DNA of 50,023 nucleotides from Bacteroidales bacterium KA00344 (GCA_001552765.1 KQ959400.1:1-50023), one strand, 5' to 3'. Shown: positions 41,102 to 50,023, counted from the first letter of the stretch. The notes: generated by a model not told the origin, from the sequence alone. Made by a program: numbers and translations.

Positions 41102-43966
41102 TTATTTTTTAACGAACATTTCTTGGTAGGTCTTGCCTTGGCAGGTTATGTAGAGCGTGTATTGCCCCACCGTGAGGCTTGACACATCCATTGAATAAGT
41201 GCGCTTGTCAGCATCTAAAGAGGAAGTGTCAAAAGCGTTAGCTTTAACCAGTTTACCCGCCACATTCCTTATTTCCCACTTTACATGGCCATCAATGGTA
41301 TCTCCCACCTTAAGATATAATGTTCCAGTGGTCATCGTGGGAAACAAACTGTATATACCTTCATTCCGATATACAAACACGTCGAAGGTCATCGTGCAGC
41401 TCTGTCCGTGCTTGTCAGTGGCTTTTATGTGTATTTGTCGCTGTCCCCACGTGGAGCCCATCACGTTCATACGACCATCTTTGACGGAGATATCTGTTCC
41501 CTGGTCTTCACTGTTTATCAGTTCGTACCGAACTGAGTTCACGTCTTCATCGTCCGTTATTTCGCGTAAATCAATTTGCGTGCACTCACCCAACCGCAGT
41601 CGTATCTTCTGCGCCTGACTCTTCATCGAGGGGACTTTGTCTGCCACCACCTCTATGACGAATCGATAGGAACTTTTGGCACCAAACTCATCTCTTGCGC
41701 TAACTGTGACAGGATAAACACCCGGCATGTATTGCCTGGCCTCTATGCGTATATTCACCCCGGATTTAGTATGGACGATTCGCAATCTATCAACAGTACT
41801 GAAGGCCACAGTCCATTTATGGTTCTCAGGGTCTTCGATGTGCAGCGTGATGTCTTTGGTGTCATTGCCGGCTAACGTTATGCGCTCGCTTTCAATGTCT
41901 GCTGTAATTTGTGGAGGAGTGTTGTTAAGTGTCGCAATGCTGTTGGGCAACACGGCCAATGTTGATTGGTGTCCATTTCTTGCCTCTGCCAATATGCCAA
42001 AATAATATTTTGTATTGTTATCCAAATGCGTGATGGTATATTGAAACACTTGGTTGTCTGTGGCAAATTGGGCAGGAATGTTGTACGCTTGGACATCCTT
42101 GTTGGTGTAATTGGCTGATGTAATGGGATTCTTGGAATAATAGAGCACGTATTTTTGTAATGAGCCATCAGCCCCGTTGTTTTTTGATGTCCACGCCATC
42201 CTTATTTTACCATAATCGGGTGTAGCCTGATTAACAAGGAAAATGGGTGCTGCGGGAGTTATGTCGTGGTCGTAATCGGCCAGTGCCACGAGTGCGTCGG
42301 CATAGCCACTGCCCATGGAGTTGCGATATGTCTCGGTTAAATACGTGTTGTAATCTATTGGGCGAACACCTGTCAATAGTCTTTCCCTAAGTTGTTTGGC
42401 GGTGAAATGCCCGTTACCATATTTAGAAACGATAAGCGCCGCGATGGCCGACACGTGTGGTGTGGCCATTGACGTGCCTTGCATATAGGCATATCCGCCA
42501 TTGGGATGAGCCGTGGTGGCAGGCACGGTGCTCAATATGGCAGACGTGGGCTGGCCTTCCTGCAACGGATAAAGCTCATTTACCGGTTTTGAACCACCTG
42601 GGGCCGAGATGTCGGTCCACGAACCATAGTTGGTGTACCAAGATGCACTAAAATCGGGGTTGAAAGATGATACCGACACCACAGACGATTCCGCCGAAGG
42701 CATGCTGGGGGCGGATGTGGCATCGTTTCCGGCGGCAAATACCACCAATCCACCTTGCATCAATGGTTTGTCAGTCTTGTTGCCGCCTGCATAGGTGTTA
42801 AAATAATGGATGGCATCTTTAATAACTTGTGGGGTTTGTTTCATGATACGATCGTATCCCCACGAGTTTTGGCTGATTACCGCTCCGTTATTGGCACCAT
42901 ATACTATTGCCGCCGCCTCGCGGTTGCGGTCTCCCGTGCCGATGGTTTCCGAGGAATGTTTGTCAGATGGGTCGTAATTGGGATTGTTTCTGAATATCTG
43001 ACAGCACATCAGTCTAACCCCCGTGTCGGGATTACCATTACCTCCTGCTATGCCGCTGATACCTTTTGCATTGTTGTTGCGTGCGGCGATAATCCCCGCG
43101 ACATGCGTGGCGTGGCGAGTGGGAGTGATGAGCGCGTTGTCTTCCGTAAAGTTATAACCGTACACATCGTCTACATATCCATTATTATCGTCGTCGATAC
43201 CATTGCCTGGTATTTCATTTTTGTTAATCCAAAAGCTGCCTTGTAAATCTTCATGATGAATGTCTATGCCACCATCCACGACGGCAACGACCACTGACGG
43301 GTCGCCGGTTGTTTGCCGCCAAGCCGCTTCGGCATTGATGTCGGCATGCGCAATACTGCTTGTGATGCGCTTTCCCGTAGCGTCAGTATAATTCCCTATA
43401 TTGCCATTGTTACGCAGATTCCACTGTTTGTCGTACAAGGGGTCGTTAAAATATGTGCCCTCGTTTGCTCGTGTCTGCGAGTTGTCATCGCCCGGTATGT
43501 ATTCAGAGCTTTCCAAAACAGCATGGTAAGCAGGCTCGGTATAGTCTGCGATAGATTCTAATTGATGTTGGGTGACAGCCCTTGTGCCACACGTTTTGGT
43601 GCTGTCCATAGCGATGGAGTACCATGTGTTGAGCGCGGCAGCTTGTTGCCTGTGCTCATCCTTGCCGGCAAAGGGAAAGATGCGCTCTATTTTATTGGCT
43701 CCGACATCACGCAAATATGTATCCAGCAAGTCACTTCCTGTTGGTATGGACAGCGTGTTTTTTGAGTTGTCTATTTGCTGTATGACACATGCCTTTAGCT
43801 TGATATTTAATCTGTTGGGTATGATAGAGGCGTTGTGCGACTCGGTTTGACGTGTCAGGTCGGTGGTAGTTATCGTGTCGGTGCATGCCGTAAAGGCGAT
43901 AATGGCTATTGCTGCCAATAACCGTTGGGCAACATGAAAGCTGAATGTTATGCTGTTTGAGAACAT
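41102..43966 (-). CDS. Subtilisin-family (S8) protease with FN3 region and T9SS sorting domain
   Basis: A 954-residue protein. N-terminus LLAAIAIIAFTAC is a lipobox-like signal. The S8 catalytic triad is visible: Asp in VVAVVDGGIDIHHEDL, His in RHATHVAGIIAA, Ser in QGTSMATPHVSAIAALI. The usual GHGTH is RHATH here. An FN3-like part follows (TPAAPIFLVNQATPD). The last 90 residues, with LFPTMTTGTLYLKV and VSSLTVGQYTLYIT, match a type A T9SS C-terminal sorting domain. It is expected on the cell surface, to degrade proteins or peptides. Lipobox plus T9SS tail on one protein is unusual. Confidence 0.9.
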   Translation of the reverse strand: MFSNSITFSFHVAQRLLAAIAIIAFTACTDTITTTDLTRQTESHNASIIPNRLNIKLKACVIQQIDNSKNTLSIPTGSDLLDTYLRDVGANKIERIFPFAGKDEHRQQAAALNTWYSIAMDSTKTCGTRAVTQHQLESIADYTEPAYHAVLESSEYIPGDDNSQTRANEGTYFNDPLYDKQWNLRNNGNIGNYTDATGKRITSSIAHADINAEAAWRQTTGDPSVVVAVVDGGIDIHHEDLQGSFWINKNEIPGNGIDDDNNGYVDDVYGYNFTEDNALITPTRHATHVAGIIAARNNNAKGISGIAGGNGNPDTGVRLMCCQIFRNNPNYDPSDKHSSETIGTGDRNREAAAIVYGANNGAVISQNSWGYDRIMKQTPQVIKDAIHYFNTYAGGNKTDKPLMQGGLVVFAAGNDATSAPSMPSAESSVVSVSSFNPDFSASWYTNYGSWTDISAPGGSKPVNELYPLQEGQPTSAILSTVPATTAHPNGGYAYMQGTSMATPHVSAIAALIVSKYGNGHFTAKQLRERLLTGVRPIDYNTYLTETYRNSMGSGYADALVALADYDHDITPAAPIFLVNQATPDYGKIRMAWTSKNNGADGSLQKYVLYYSKNPITSANYTNKDVQAYNIPAQFATDNQVFQYTITHLDNNTKYYFGILAEARNGHQSTLAVLPNSIATLNNTPPQITADIESERITLAGNDTKDITLHIEDPENHKWTVAFSTVDRLRIVHTKSGVNIRIEARQYMPGVYPVTVSARDEFGAKSSYRFVIEVVADKVPSMKSQAQKIRLRLGECTQIDLREITDDEDVNSVRYELINSEDQGTDISVKDGRMNVMGSTWGQRQIHIKATDKHGQSCTMTFDVFVYRNEGIYSLFPTMTTGTLYLKVGDTIDGHVKWEIRNVAGKLVKANAFDTSSLDADKRTYSMDVSSLTVGQYTLYITCQGKTYQEMFVKK

Positions 43967-43982
43967 GATACAAGTATAAAAA

Positions 43983-45599
43983 TTAGAAGAAGTAGAACAA
44001 ACTACAATGCATTGCTGTTATTTTCCGATAGTCAGAGCGCATGTAGGACAAGATAGTTTCGATGCCAAACCATTGCCTTCCTTTTAGGTTTCGGGCATAG
44101 CCCATACGCATCGATAAACGTTGTGCGTTCTCTCCACGCAGCAAATAGGGCGTGTAGGCATGAGCATCGACAAACTTGTCGAAAGGAATGGGCACCGAAT
44201 AATAATTTTTTATTCCTTGTCGCATGTCGAGAAGAAAGTCTGCCACAAGGCTGTTTTTGGTATTGCTCATGGCATAGCCGGTACCAAGCGATGGAGAAAA
44301 AGAGTGATTGGTTATCTTCATTCGTGGCGAAACGTAACTCTCTTGGTAATCATAATAGTTGGCTGCCGCCATCATGTATACCTGATGCCCTATGGACAAA
44401 GGCAGAATGTACTTGGCACGTAGGTCTACAGACTGGCTCCGGGCTTTATATAGCTGTCCGCTTCCCACTTTTTTCGCATCATAAATGTATTGCTCTTTAT
44501 TTTGTATTTGGTTTTCGTAGATATTTTCTACACCTTTTTTGATATTTTCGTTGCCCATCAATTGTATGTGCAAGGATGAGCTTTCGAACTGTCTGTCCAG
44601 TATTACTTGTTGGCTGAACCTGTGTGTATGAAGTTCGAATAGGTTTTTGAACGAAGTTTCCTCAGTGCAGGCGTGGTGGTAATTGTATGACAGATGGGTG
44701 GCAACGTCCCATTCGTCTTCAGTTTTCCCGTCTCTTTGCCAGAGCATTTCGGTCGTAACCCCTTCTATTTTTTGTGTCCTTCCGTATGCCAACGTGCCTT
44801 TGCTCTCCTGACGATGCCATTGCCCAAATCCATAAAACTGGAAAAAACGTATGCCGTCTGACACCGTGTTGGCCGATATGGACTGCCTGTTTAGCTCGGG
44901 AGTTACTTTGATGGCGTAAAGATTTTGGCGGTGAACATATGCCATATTTAGTCCCAATGTTAACCAATAGGAGTAATTTGACTGTTTGGGATTGTCCGGG
45001 CGTGACTGCGCAATGCCTTCGTATAGGGCGTCGATGCCATAGAAGAGCCTGCCCAATCGGAAGCCGTAGCCACCTTTAAGATAATAAACTTCTTGGCGCA
45101 GCCAGCCCTTGGACAGCGTGTCACCTACAAAATAGGGTTTGTAAAGTTCTGGTTGGGTGGCATAATTATATGTCACACCGTCTTTGCCACGGTATATGTA
45201 AGTCGCGTTTCCGAATATGGTACCATGATTGGTGCGGTATGTTCCTGATGCAGCAATGTCTCCATCAAAGAGTTTGCATCCATTGTACGACAGATATTTA
45301 CCCGATGTATTGACATGGTTAATGCTTGATTTGAGCATATTGACATTATCGCGACGGCAGCTTTTAAAGTAAGTGCTGCTATCGTTGAGCGATTGCATAA
45401 ATTGAAAGAGCGCGGCATTCTTACGCATAAGATATACAGCGCTGTTCTCAATATCAGTATTATGAAATGGCATTGGCTCAACATAGGGGGAACTGGCCAA
45501 CCTGTCTCCACTCAACAGATAGGTTAAGTTGTTCTGCGCGAAAATATTTTGAACGCTAGTAGATAGCAACAAGCCGATAATGTAAATAGGTATTCTCAT
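43983..45599 (-). CDS. DUF6850-like outer-membrane beta-barrel protein
   Basis: A 538-residue protein with a signal peptide (YIIGLLLSTSVQNIFAQ) and dense amphipathic strands rich in Tyr/Phe ending SLFYFF, a terminal aromatic residue of outer-membrane barrels. Order and size beside a TonB-dependent receptor and DUF4876 lipoprotein fit the DUF6850 barrel family. It begins 5 bp after the receptor gene. No catalytic motif; a companion pore or stabilising barrel for the receptor is a guess. Confidence 0.7.
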   Translation of the reverse strand: MRIPIYIIGLLLSTSVQNIFAQNNLTYLLSGDRLASSPYVEPMPFHNTDIENSAVYLMRKNAALFQFMQSLNDSSTYFKSCRRDNVNMLKSSINHVNTSGKYLSYNGCKLFDGDIAASGTYRTNHGTIFGNATYIYRGKDGVTYNYATQPELYKPYFVGDTLSKGWLRQEVYYLKGGYGFRLGRLFYGIDALYEGIAQSRPDNPKQSNYSYWLTLGLNMAYVHRQNLYAIKVTPELNRQSISANTVSDGIRFFQFYGFGQWHRQESKGTLAYGRTQKIEGVTTEMLWQRDGKTEDEWDVATHLSYNYHHACTEETSFKNLFELHTHRFSQQVILDRQFESSSLHIQLMGNENIKKGVENIYENQIQNKEQYIYDAKKVGSGQLYKARSQSVDLRAKYILPLSIGHQVYMMAAANYYDYQESYVSPRMKITNHSFSPSLGTGYAMSNTKNSLVADFLLDMRQGIKNYYSVPIPFDKFVDAHAYTPYLLRGENAQRLSMRMGYARNLKGRQWFGIETILSYMRSDYRKITAMHCSLFYFF

Positions 45600-45604
45600 A
45601 TTGC

Positions 45605-48331
45605 TTAAAAAAAGTTGACCGTGAGTTCTGCGCCAAAGAATGGTTTGTGCCAGCTTCGCGTCGTTTGATAATATGCATTTACATATTTAGGATTAATCTG
45701 TATAATATTGTTGGCGAAGAACGAAAGTTTGAACGAGCGCCCCATCTCCTTTGTCAATTTTATATTCCATAGAAGCGAGACGGGAGCTTTGTTTACGTTG
45801 TACCGAGCACCTGTAAATTCGCGTTTGAGCGATTGGAGTATTGGATTTCGTTCCAATTCTTCATAGCGAAAACGATGAATGACACCATCACAATCGAGGT
45901 AATTTGCCGGATATATATCAACATCCTTACCTAATCTGCTTTTAGTGAACCATACGGTCTGTATAAAGTTGGTAAAGATGAGTTTCCATTGAGGTAGCCT
46001 TGTGTTAATCCACATGTTGGTATTGAGGCTTGATGCATATTTTTTTTCAAATCCATCGTACAGTCCCACGTAGGGATAAGGCTTGTCGTTCTGGATAGTG
46101 CCTGGCCAATACATGACAGGAACACCGTCGGTATAGATGGTATGATAGTAAGCGCCATTGACCTCTATGTCTGACTTTATTGCAGTTAGGGTGGGAATGT
46201 GTATTCGGTATTCCAATCCTTTTTTGATTACTTTCGCGCTGTTTTTGGGCATTCGATTAGATAAAAAAGAGTGCATGATCCGAGAGAAGAAGTCCTTGCG
46301 TGAGGGCTTGGTGCTAACGGGATGTTTCAATTGATAATAATAGGTATATGTCACTGGCTCGTATTGCGTGAAGTATTCGATGCCATCGCTCATCTCCTCA
46401 TGAAACGCCGACAGGTTTATTTTCCATCCATGACAAGAAAAGTCGTAGCCTATTTCCCACTTTTTGTTTTTGTTTTCATGCAGATGCGGATTGGAGGGGT
46501 CGGTTATATGCGTGTCAAGTATGAGACGTCGCTTACTTTCGTCATTGAAGTAGGCGTTCATAACCATCAAATCATGGTATACCTTATCAGGATACAGATA
46601 GTCGGCAGAGGGCAGCTTGTTTTCAACTCCATATCCTATGCGAAACGTGTTTTGCGTATGATGAGCCCCTGCTATGGTATAAGCCAATTGTATGCGAGGC
46701 TCTAACAACGGTTTGCCGTGCAGGTCATAATGTTGTGGAAGATTGAGCATCATGGCCTCTCTAACGCCTATGCGCATGTTAACCTCGTTGCGTCGTGCCT
46801 GAAAACGCAATGTCATCTCCGCAAACGCAGCCTGATTGACCAATGCGGGGATGTCGCTGTTCTTGCGCGGACGTATGAAACTGCTTGTTGGAAATGGAGG
46901 ACGTTGAGAATTCATAATCGTTCCGTCTCCTATGTTTTTGGTATAATTCAGAGAAGATCCGAGTAACAGGTTGTAGTTTAGGTGTTTGCTCCACTTACCA
47001 AATTTTTGTCCACAAAGTTGTGCGAATGTATTGATAGGACGATTGATGATTTCGTAATATGTGTCGTAGGTGGATGGCAGGAAGATACCGTCGTGTTCAC
47101 CTTCGCCGTGAGACTGTGGCATGGGAGTGACAGAATGGTTGACAACATGCTTGTGATGTTCCAATTTGTTGTTGGTATAGTCGACCGACGTCACCAGTTC
47201 TATGTAGTCAATCCATGGTAGTTCGAGAGCCATCTTCAATTTGGCGGAGAAGTCAAGGCGTTGGTATAAGGTGTTATATTTCTCCTGGTAAGCCTTGATC
47301 AATGCATCTGTCTTGTTGTTGTTGAATGATGTCACACAGCTTCCGCGCATGTTTAAGTCTATGGTTTTGCCCCACCACTGACGTTTGTTGTTATAATTGA
47401 GTTGTGTTGTGACGCGGTTGTACGCTCCGCGCGTGTCGGCAATATCTGCGGCAGACTGCACAATATCTGCGCCGATATATAGCGTTCCCAACTGTTCCGA
47501 CAACAAAAAGCCCTTGCCGGCATATACCAGTTTATTTAAGGGGTCAAACTTAGCTCTCATTCTTAATGGGCTTTTGCCTTGCTTCAAATCTATTTTGATA
47601 GCTCCGGAGCTAAGGTTGCCTTCTTTGGCCGACGATATTCCACGTGTTACCGTGATGCGTTCGATATGGTCGGTGGATATGGTTCGCAGGTCTATCCCGG
47701 TGTTGGCAGTCACATTGCCGTTAGGGTCAGCTATGGAAGATCCTGTCAGTCCGCTCAGCTGCATACGCATGCCATCATTTTGTATGGGTACTCCATTGAT
47801 AGAAACGCCCATTCCAAAGGCCGTGGCAAGGTCTGTTCCCACCTGCCGAGAGCTGATGAGCGTGTTGTTTTGAATGTTATTGCTGCCCATCTTTCCACCT
47901 GGTAACAATACAAAAATATCATTCAAAGACGTGGGTTGTATGTATTCTAAGGCTTCTTGATTGATTGTGGCCTCGCTTCCAATTTTGCTATTATATTTGG
48001 CGGTAACGGTAAAGTCGCGTAGCGTAACACTTTGCTCGAGCATCGCAACATTCAGAGACGCGGTGCCAGCCTTGACGCTTATCTCTTGTGTGGCGTAGCC
48101 CATGCATGATATTCTGAGTCGGTAATCACCGCTAAAAGCGTGGCGAAAGACATACCGCCCCTGTACGTCGGCCATAACGCCTTTGCCAATTTCTATAGCG
48201 TAGACGCTGGCAAAACTCACGGGTTGCATGGTCTTAGTGTCGTATATTTTGCCTTGTAGGATGTTTTGTGCGAGTGAAACAGACGCGAGGCTTAACTGAA
48301 ACACAAGGGAAAGAAACAATTTGTAACGCAT
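45605..48331 (-). CDS. TonB-dependent receptor
   Basis: A 908-residue protein from the ATG at 48331 (MRYKLFLSLVFQLSLASVSLAQ); an ATG five codons upstream is possible. After the signal comes a carboxypeptidase-like regulatory domain (LQGKIYDTKTMQPVSFASVY), a plug (VTLRDFTVTAKYNSKIGSEA, then IERITVTRGISSAKEGNLSS) and a barrel ending GAELTVNFF. The plug lacks the SusC-specific ILKDASAAAIYG block, so it is not a glycan SusC. A SusD gene is absent. With the DUF4876 lipoprotein it may import metal complexes, cofactors or peptides. Confidence 0.9.
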   Translation of the reverse strand: MRYKLFLSLVFQLSLASVSLAQNILQGKIYDTKTMQPVSFASVYAIEIGKGVMADVQGRYVFRHAFSGDYRLRISCMGYATQEISVKAGTASLNVAMLEQSVTLRDFTVTAKYNSKIGSEATINQEALEYIQPTSLNDIFVLLPGGKMGSNNIQNNTLISSRQVGTDLATAFGMGVSINGVPIQNDGMRMQLSGLTGSSIADPNGNVTANTGIDLRTISTDHIERITVTRGISSAKEGNLSSGAIKIDLKQGKSPLRMRAKFDPLNKLVYAGKGFLLSEQLGTLYIGADIVQSAADIADTRGAYNRVTTQLNYNNKRQWWGKTIDLNMRGSCVTSFNNNKTDALIKAYQEKYNTLYQRLDFSAKLKMALELPWIDYIELVTSVDYTNNKLEHHKHVVNHSVTPMPQSHGEGEHDGIFLPSTYDTYYEIINRPINTFAQLCGQKFGKWSKHLNYNLLLGSSLNYTKNIGDGTIMNSQRPPFPTSSFIRPRKNSDIPALVNQAAFAEMTLRFQARRNEVNMRIGVREAMMLNLPQHYDLHGKPLLEPRIQLAYTIAGAHHTQNTFRIGYGVENKLPSADYLYPDKVYHDLMVMNAYFNDESKRRLILDTHITDPSNPHLHENKNKKWEIGYDFSCHGWKINLSAFHEEMSDGIEYFTQYEPVTYTYYYQLKHPVSTKPSRKDFFSRIMHSFLSNRMPKNSAKVIKKGLEYRIHIPTLTAIKSDIEVNGAYYHTIYTDGVPVMYWPGTIQNDKPYPYVGLYDGFEKKYASSLNTNMWINTRLPQWKLIFTNFIQTVWFTKSRLGKDVDIYPANYLDCDGVIHRFRYEELERNPILQSLKREFTGARYNVNKAPVSLLWNIKLTKEMGRSFKLSFFANNIIQINPKYVNAYYQTTRSWHKPFFGAELTVNFF

Positions 48332-48352
48332 GAAGAATAGAAACAATATATG

Positions 48353-48393
48353 AAAACGACACTAAGACGCATGCGTAATGCACCTTAGTGTCG
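48353..48393 (-). terminator. Hairpin between the DUF4876 gene and the receptor gene
   Basis: On the minus strand CGACACTAAG and CTTAGTGTCG (48384-48393 and 48357-48366) form a perfect 10-bp stem, followed by TTTT. Placed between two genes of the cluster it may attenuate receptor expression. Confidence 0.65.
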
Positions 48394-48437
48394 ACGTTTA
48401 GTGCAGCTGATAAAGGGTTGCACGCTCAATCAGATGT

Positions 48438-49625
48438 CTATTTTTTGATATAGTTTTTCTGCCCATTGGCTATAACAACAAAGTCATCAGTGCTGTTGTT
48501 GGTATCTTGCAGATAACCTTTTTCGGCCGTTTTACGTTGTACAAACAGACCTTTGAAACCGCCCATCATGCCCGGCGTGTCGTCAATCAATACGGCACCG
48601 CGATCAATGTTATTTGGCAGAGCCTTGTGAACGAGCGACCCCTTGGCACCAATCTCAACACCATCGATGATAGTATTGGTAGGAAGAACAACATAATCTT
48701 GCTTTTTTGTCGTATAAGCATTGGGGTTGATCATTGCCACCTTGTTCTCATTGCAATATTGAGTAGCGTCTTCTTTTGTTTTTACAAGCATAATAGAGAT
48801 ACCTCCTCCATATCCCCATTGAAAGGCTTGAAACGTAGAAAAGTTTACAATCATATTGTCTACTTCTGGATTATCAACTGTCATGGCATATTGATGGGGA
48901 ACAAAAATCTCGAAGTTGGCTCCTGTCAAATTACGCGCTTTTGCTTTCTTTCCACCTTCGCTATGGTCTACGGCCGAGTGCGCAATGACTATGCTTTGGC
49001 CGGGTTGCACGAGGTGTTCACGCCCTTTGCCGGGAATAGTGTAAAGCTGGCTGATGATAATTTTATCCTTTTTAAGGTATTCGGCCATTTCTCCTGCTTC
49101 TGAATCATTAGGATCCGCGGCAATCGCAACACTTAGACCGTCTGCGTATAATGGTTGGTCACTGATATTTTTAATGGTGAGATATTCTTCATAATAATTA
49201 CGATCGTATGCCCCATCGTTTGAGGAACAGTTGAAAAACAGCTCGTCCAAAACAAAGGTCTTGTCTAAAGTCTCAAAAATTGGTTTGACGACAAGTTTCA
49301 GCTCGGCGTTCTTTTGGCTAAGCGTATAATTGTCTATTGCGCCATACATGGTGCAAGCACCATTCTCTGCGTCTTCAGCTGTTATTTTGTATGTACCCTG
49401 TGGGAGTGTTGTTGTGGCAATCCCTTTGTCGTTAACGGTAGCCGTAGTCGTTGCCCCCGATTTTTGTTCGGTTAGTTTAACCTGAAACTTAGTGTACATG
49501 GAAGCGTCATTTACGCCTTCAATTTGTATAGATAGTGCACACAGTTGTTCTTGCTCATCTTCCGAACATGAATATAGCGTAATAAAGGAAAGTGTGGCTA
49601 TGAACATCCATAATAACTTTTTCAT
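48438..49625 (-). CDS. DUF4876 surface lipoprotein
   Basis: A 395-residue lipoprotein (LSFITLYSCSEDEQEQ). An N-terminal beta-sandwich of about 100 residues (LSIQIEGVNDASMYTKFQVKLTEQK, ending TYKITAEDAENG) is followed by a lamin-tail-like part with YEEYLTIKNISDQPLYADGL and QPGQSIVIAHSAVDHSE, a layout consistent with DUF4876. In Bacteroidota such genes sit beside TonB-dependent receptors, as here, so a surface binding protein is likely. A consensus promoter lies upstream, making this the first gene of the cluster. Confidence 0.78.
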   Translation of the reverse strand: MKKLLWMFIATLSFITLYSCSEDEQEQLCALSIQIEGVNDASMYTKFQVKLTEQKSGATTTATVNDKGIATTTLPQGTYKITAEDAENGACTMYGAIDNYTLSQKNAELKLVVKPIFETLDKTFVLDELFFNCSSNDGAYDRNYYEEYLTIKNISDQPLYADGLSVAIAADPNDSEAGEMAEYLKKDKIIISQLYTIPGKGREHLVQPGQSIVIAHSAVDHSEGGKKAKARNLTGANFEIFVPHQYAMTVDNPEVDNMIVNFSTFQAFQWGYGGGISIMLVKTKEDATQYCNENKVAMINPNAYTTKKQDYVVLPTNTIIDGVEIGAKGSLVHKALPNNIDRGAVLIDDTPGMMGGFKGLFVQRKTAEKGYLQDTNNSTDDFVVIANGQKNYIKK

Positions 49626-49673
49626 TCTGAAATAATTTTAAATGTTTGAATATGTATGACAAAATTTCGTTTG

Positions 49674-49704
49674 CAAAGATATAGGTAATAACATTCTGTT
49701 GCAA
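49674..49704 (-). promoter_or_regulatory. Promoter of the DUF4876-receptor-protease cluster
   Basis: On the minus strand TTGC (49701-49704), 19 bp, TATCTTTG (49674-49681). The leader to the ATG at 49625 is about 40 nt. Confidence 0.7.
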
Positions 49705-49780
49705 TACCTATTAATGGGTATTTATAAATGTGACTTATATTATGTCCTCGCCTTTAAATAAAGAGGGAACACAAAATGTT

Positions 49781-49816
49781 TCAGGTTTAAGGCCAATATT
49801 ATACCTGACGTTTTTT
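49781..49816 (+). terminator. Hairpin with six-T tract, no upstream plus-strand gene
   Basis: TCAGGTTTAA (49781-49790) and TTATACCTGA (49799-49808), one mismatch, then TTTTTT. No plus-strand gene precedes it in 49626-49780, so it could end a short untranslated transcript or a transcript from elsewhere. Confidence 0.4.
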
Positions 49817-49856
49817 ACCATTCGGACAATCGGGAATTTACCGTTGTTTTTATATA

Positions 49857-50023
49857 TGTAAAGAATAGTTACCGTTTTTCCGTGATTATTTTCTCGTCAT
49901 CCAGCGCAAAAAGGGCTATGTTTCTGCCCTCATTGTTCCCTCGCCCAACCCGAAAACAGCCCAGTTTGTATGTTCCGTATTCCGTCCTATCACGGCGGAG
50001 CCTTAACGGCGGTATGGTTAAGG
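49857..50023 (-). repeat. Dispersed repeat, copy B (inverted, cut by window end)
   Basis: The reverse complement aligns with 14991-15163 over about 165 bp, sharing CATAGCCCTTTTTGCGCTGG (49901-49920), ATAGGACGGAATAC and AAAAACGGTAA. The middle (about 49925-49975) is more diverged. Confidence 0.8.

Noticed and set aside
1..50023. CRISPR arrays, rRNA, tRNA and insertion sequences
   Set aside because: No regularly spaced identical repeats, no tRNA-like cloverleaf and no transposase were seen in either strand by reading.

Overview
The window reads as chromosome of a Prevotella-like member of the Bacteroidota. Supporting signs are SusC/SusD pairs, lipobox and type IX secretion (T9SS) C-terminal signals, Bacteroidota-type promoters (TTTG, about 19 bp, TAnnTTTG, seen for example before greA and at 16695-16725), DUF4153/DUF4876/DUF6850 proteins, and a mid-40s GC backbone interrupted by an AT-richer island. 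I worked without database searches, so family names rest on motifs and gene order.

Positions 1 to about 12.7 kb are accessory DNA made of two integrative elements in tandem, all genes on the minus strand. Element 1 (window start to about 6.45 kb, incomplete) has the usual plan of a Bacteroides-type mobilizable element: tyrosine integrase, a DUF6043-like protein, an excisionase-like HTH protein, a P-loop primase-helicase, a Toprim primase, MobC and a MobB relaxase cut by the window edge. A nested inverted repeat beside the mob genes is a candidate oriT. Element 2 (about 6.45-12.68 kb) is small and carries a tyrosine integrase, a winged-HTH excisionase-like gene, a replication initiator resembling filamentous-phage gpII/Rep_trans proteins, and several unrecognised small genes. 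It has no capsid, Zot or relaxase gene. A 14-bp motif (CGGGTCTGGGTACA) at 6451 and 12669 and a 25-bp perfect repeat at 6508 and 12530 mark its ends, and two identical-type palindromes flank the replication gene.

12.7-19.7 kb is core or niche chromosome: a DUF4153 membrane protein, a long interspersed-repeat copy, a 58-residue small protein, a secreted adhesin-like protein, and a membrane-anchored propeller/Y_Y_Y/LuxR-type regulator. The regulator is divergent from a polysaccharide utilization locus at 19.97-30.4 kb (SusC, SusD, GH43-type enzyme, GH144-like lipoprotein, GH3). GH144 and GH3 together suggest use of a beta-1,2-glucan. TCGTA-motif repeats in the shared regulatory region are plausible operator sites.

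30.5-40.1 kb holds housekeeping genes: greA-HIT, manC, a pyridoxal/pyridoxamine kinase followed by an AspT/YidE-type transporter, an RluA-type pseudouridine synthase with a long N-terminal extension, thyX, a Fur-family regulator and mutY.

40.2-49.6 kb is a minus-strand gene cluster: DUF4876 lipoprotein, TonB-dependent receptor, DUF6850 barrel, subtilisin-family protease with a T9SS sorting domain, and a PorV/PorQ-like barrel. It looks like an outer-membrane uptake and proteolysis module with its own candidate secretion partner. The window ends inside a second, inverted copy of the interspersed repeat seen at 15.0 kb.
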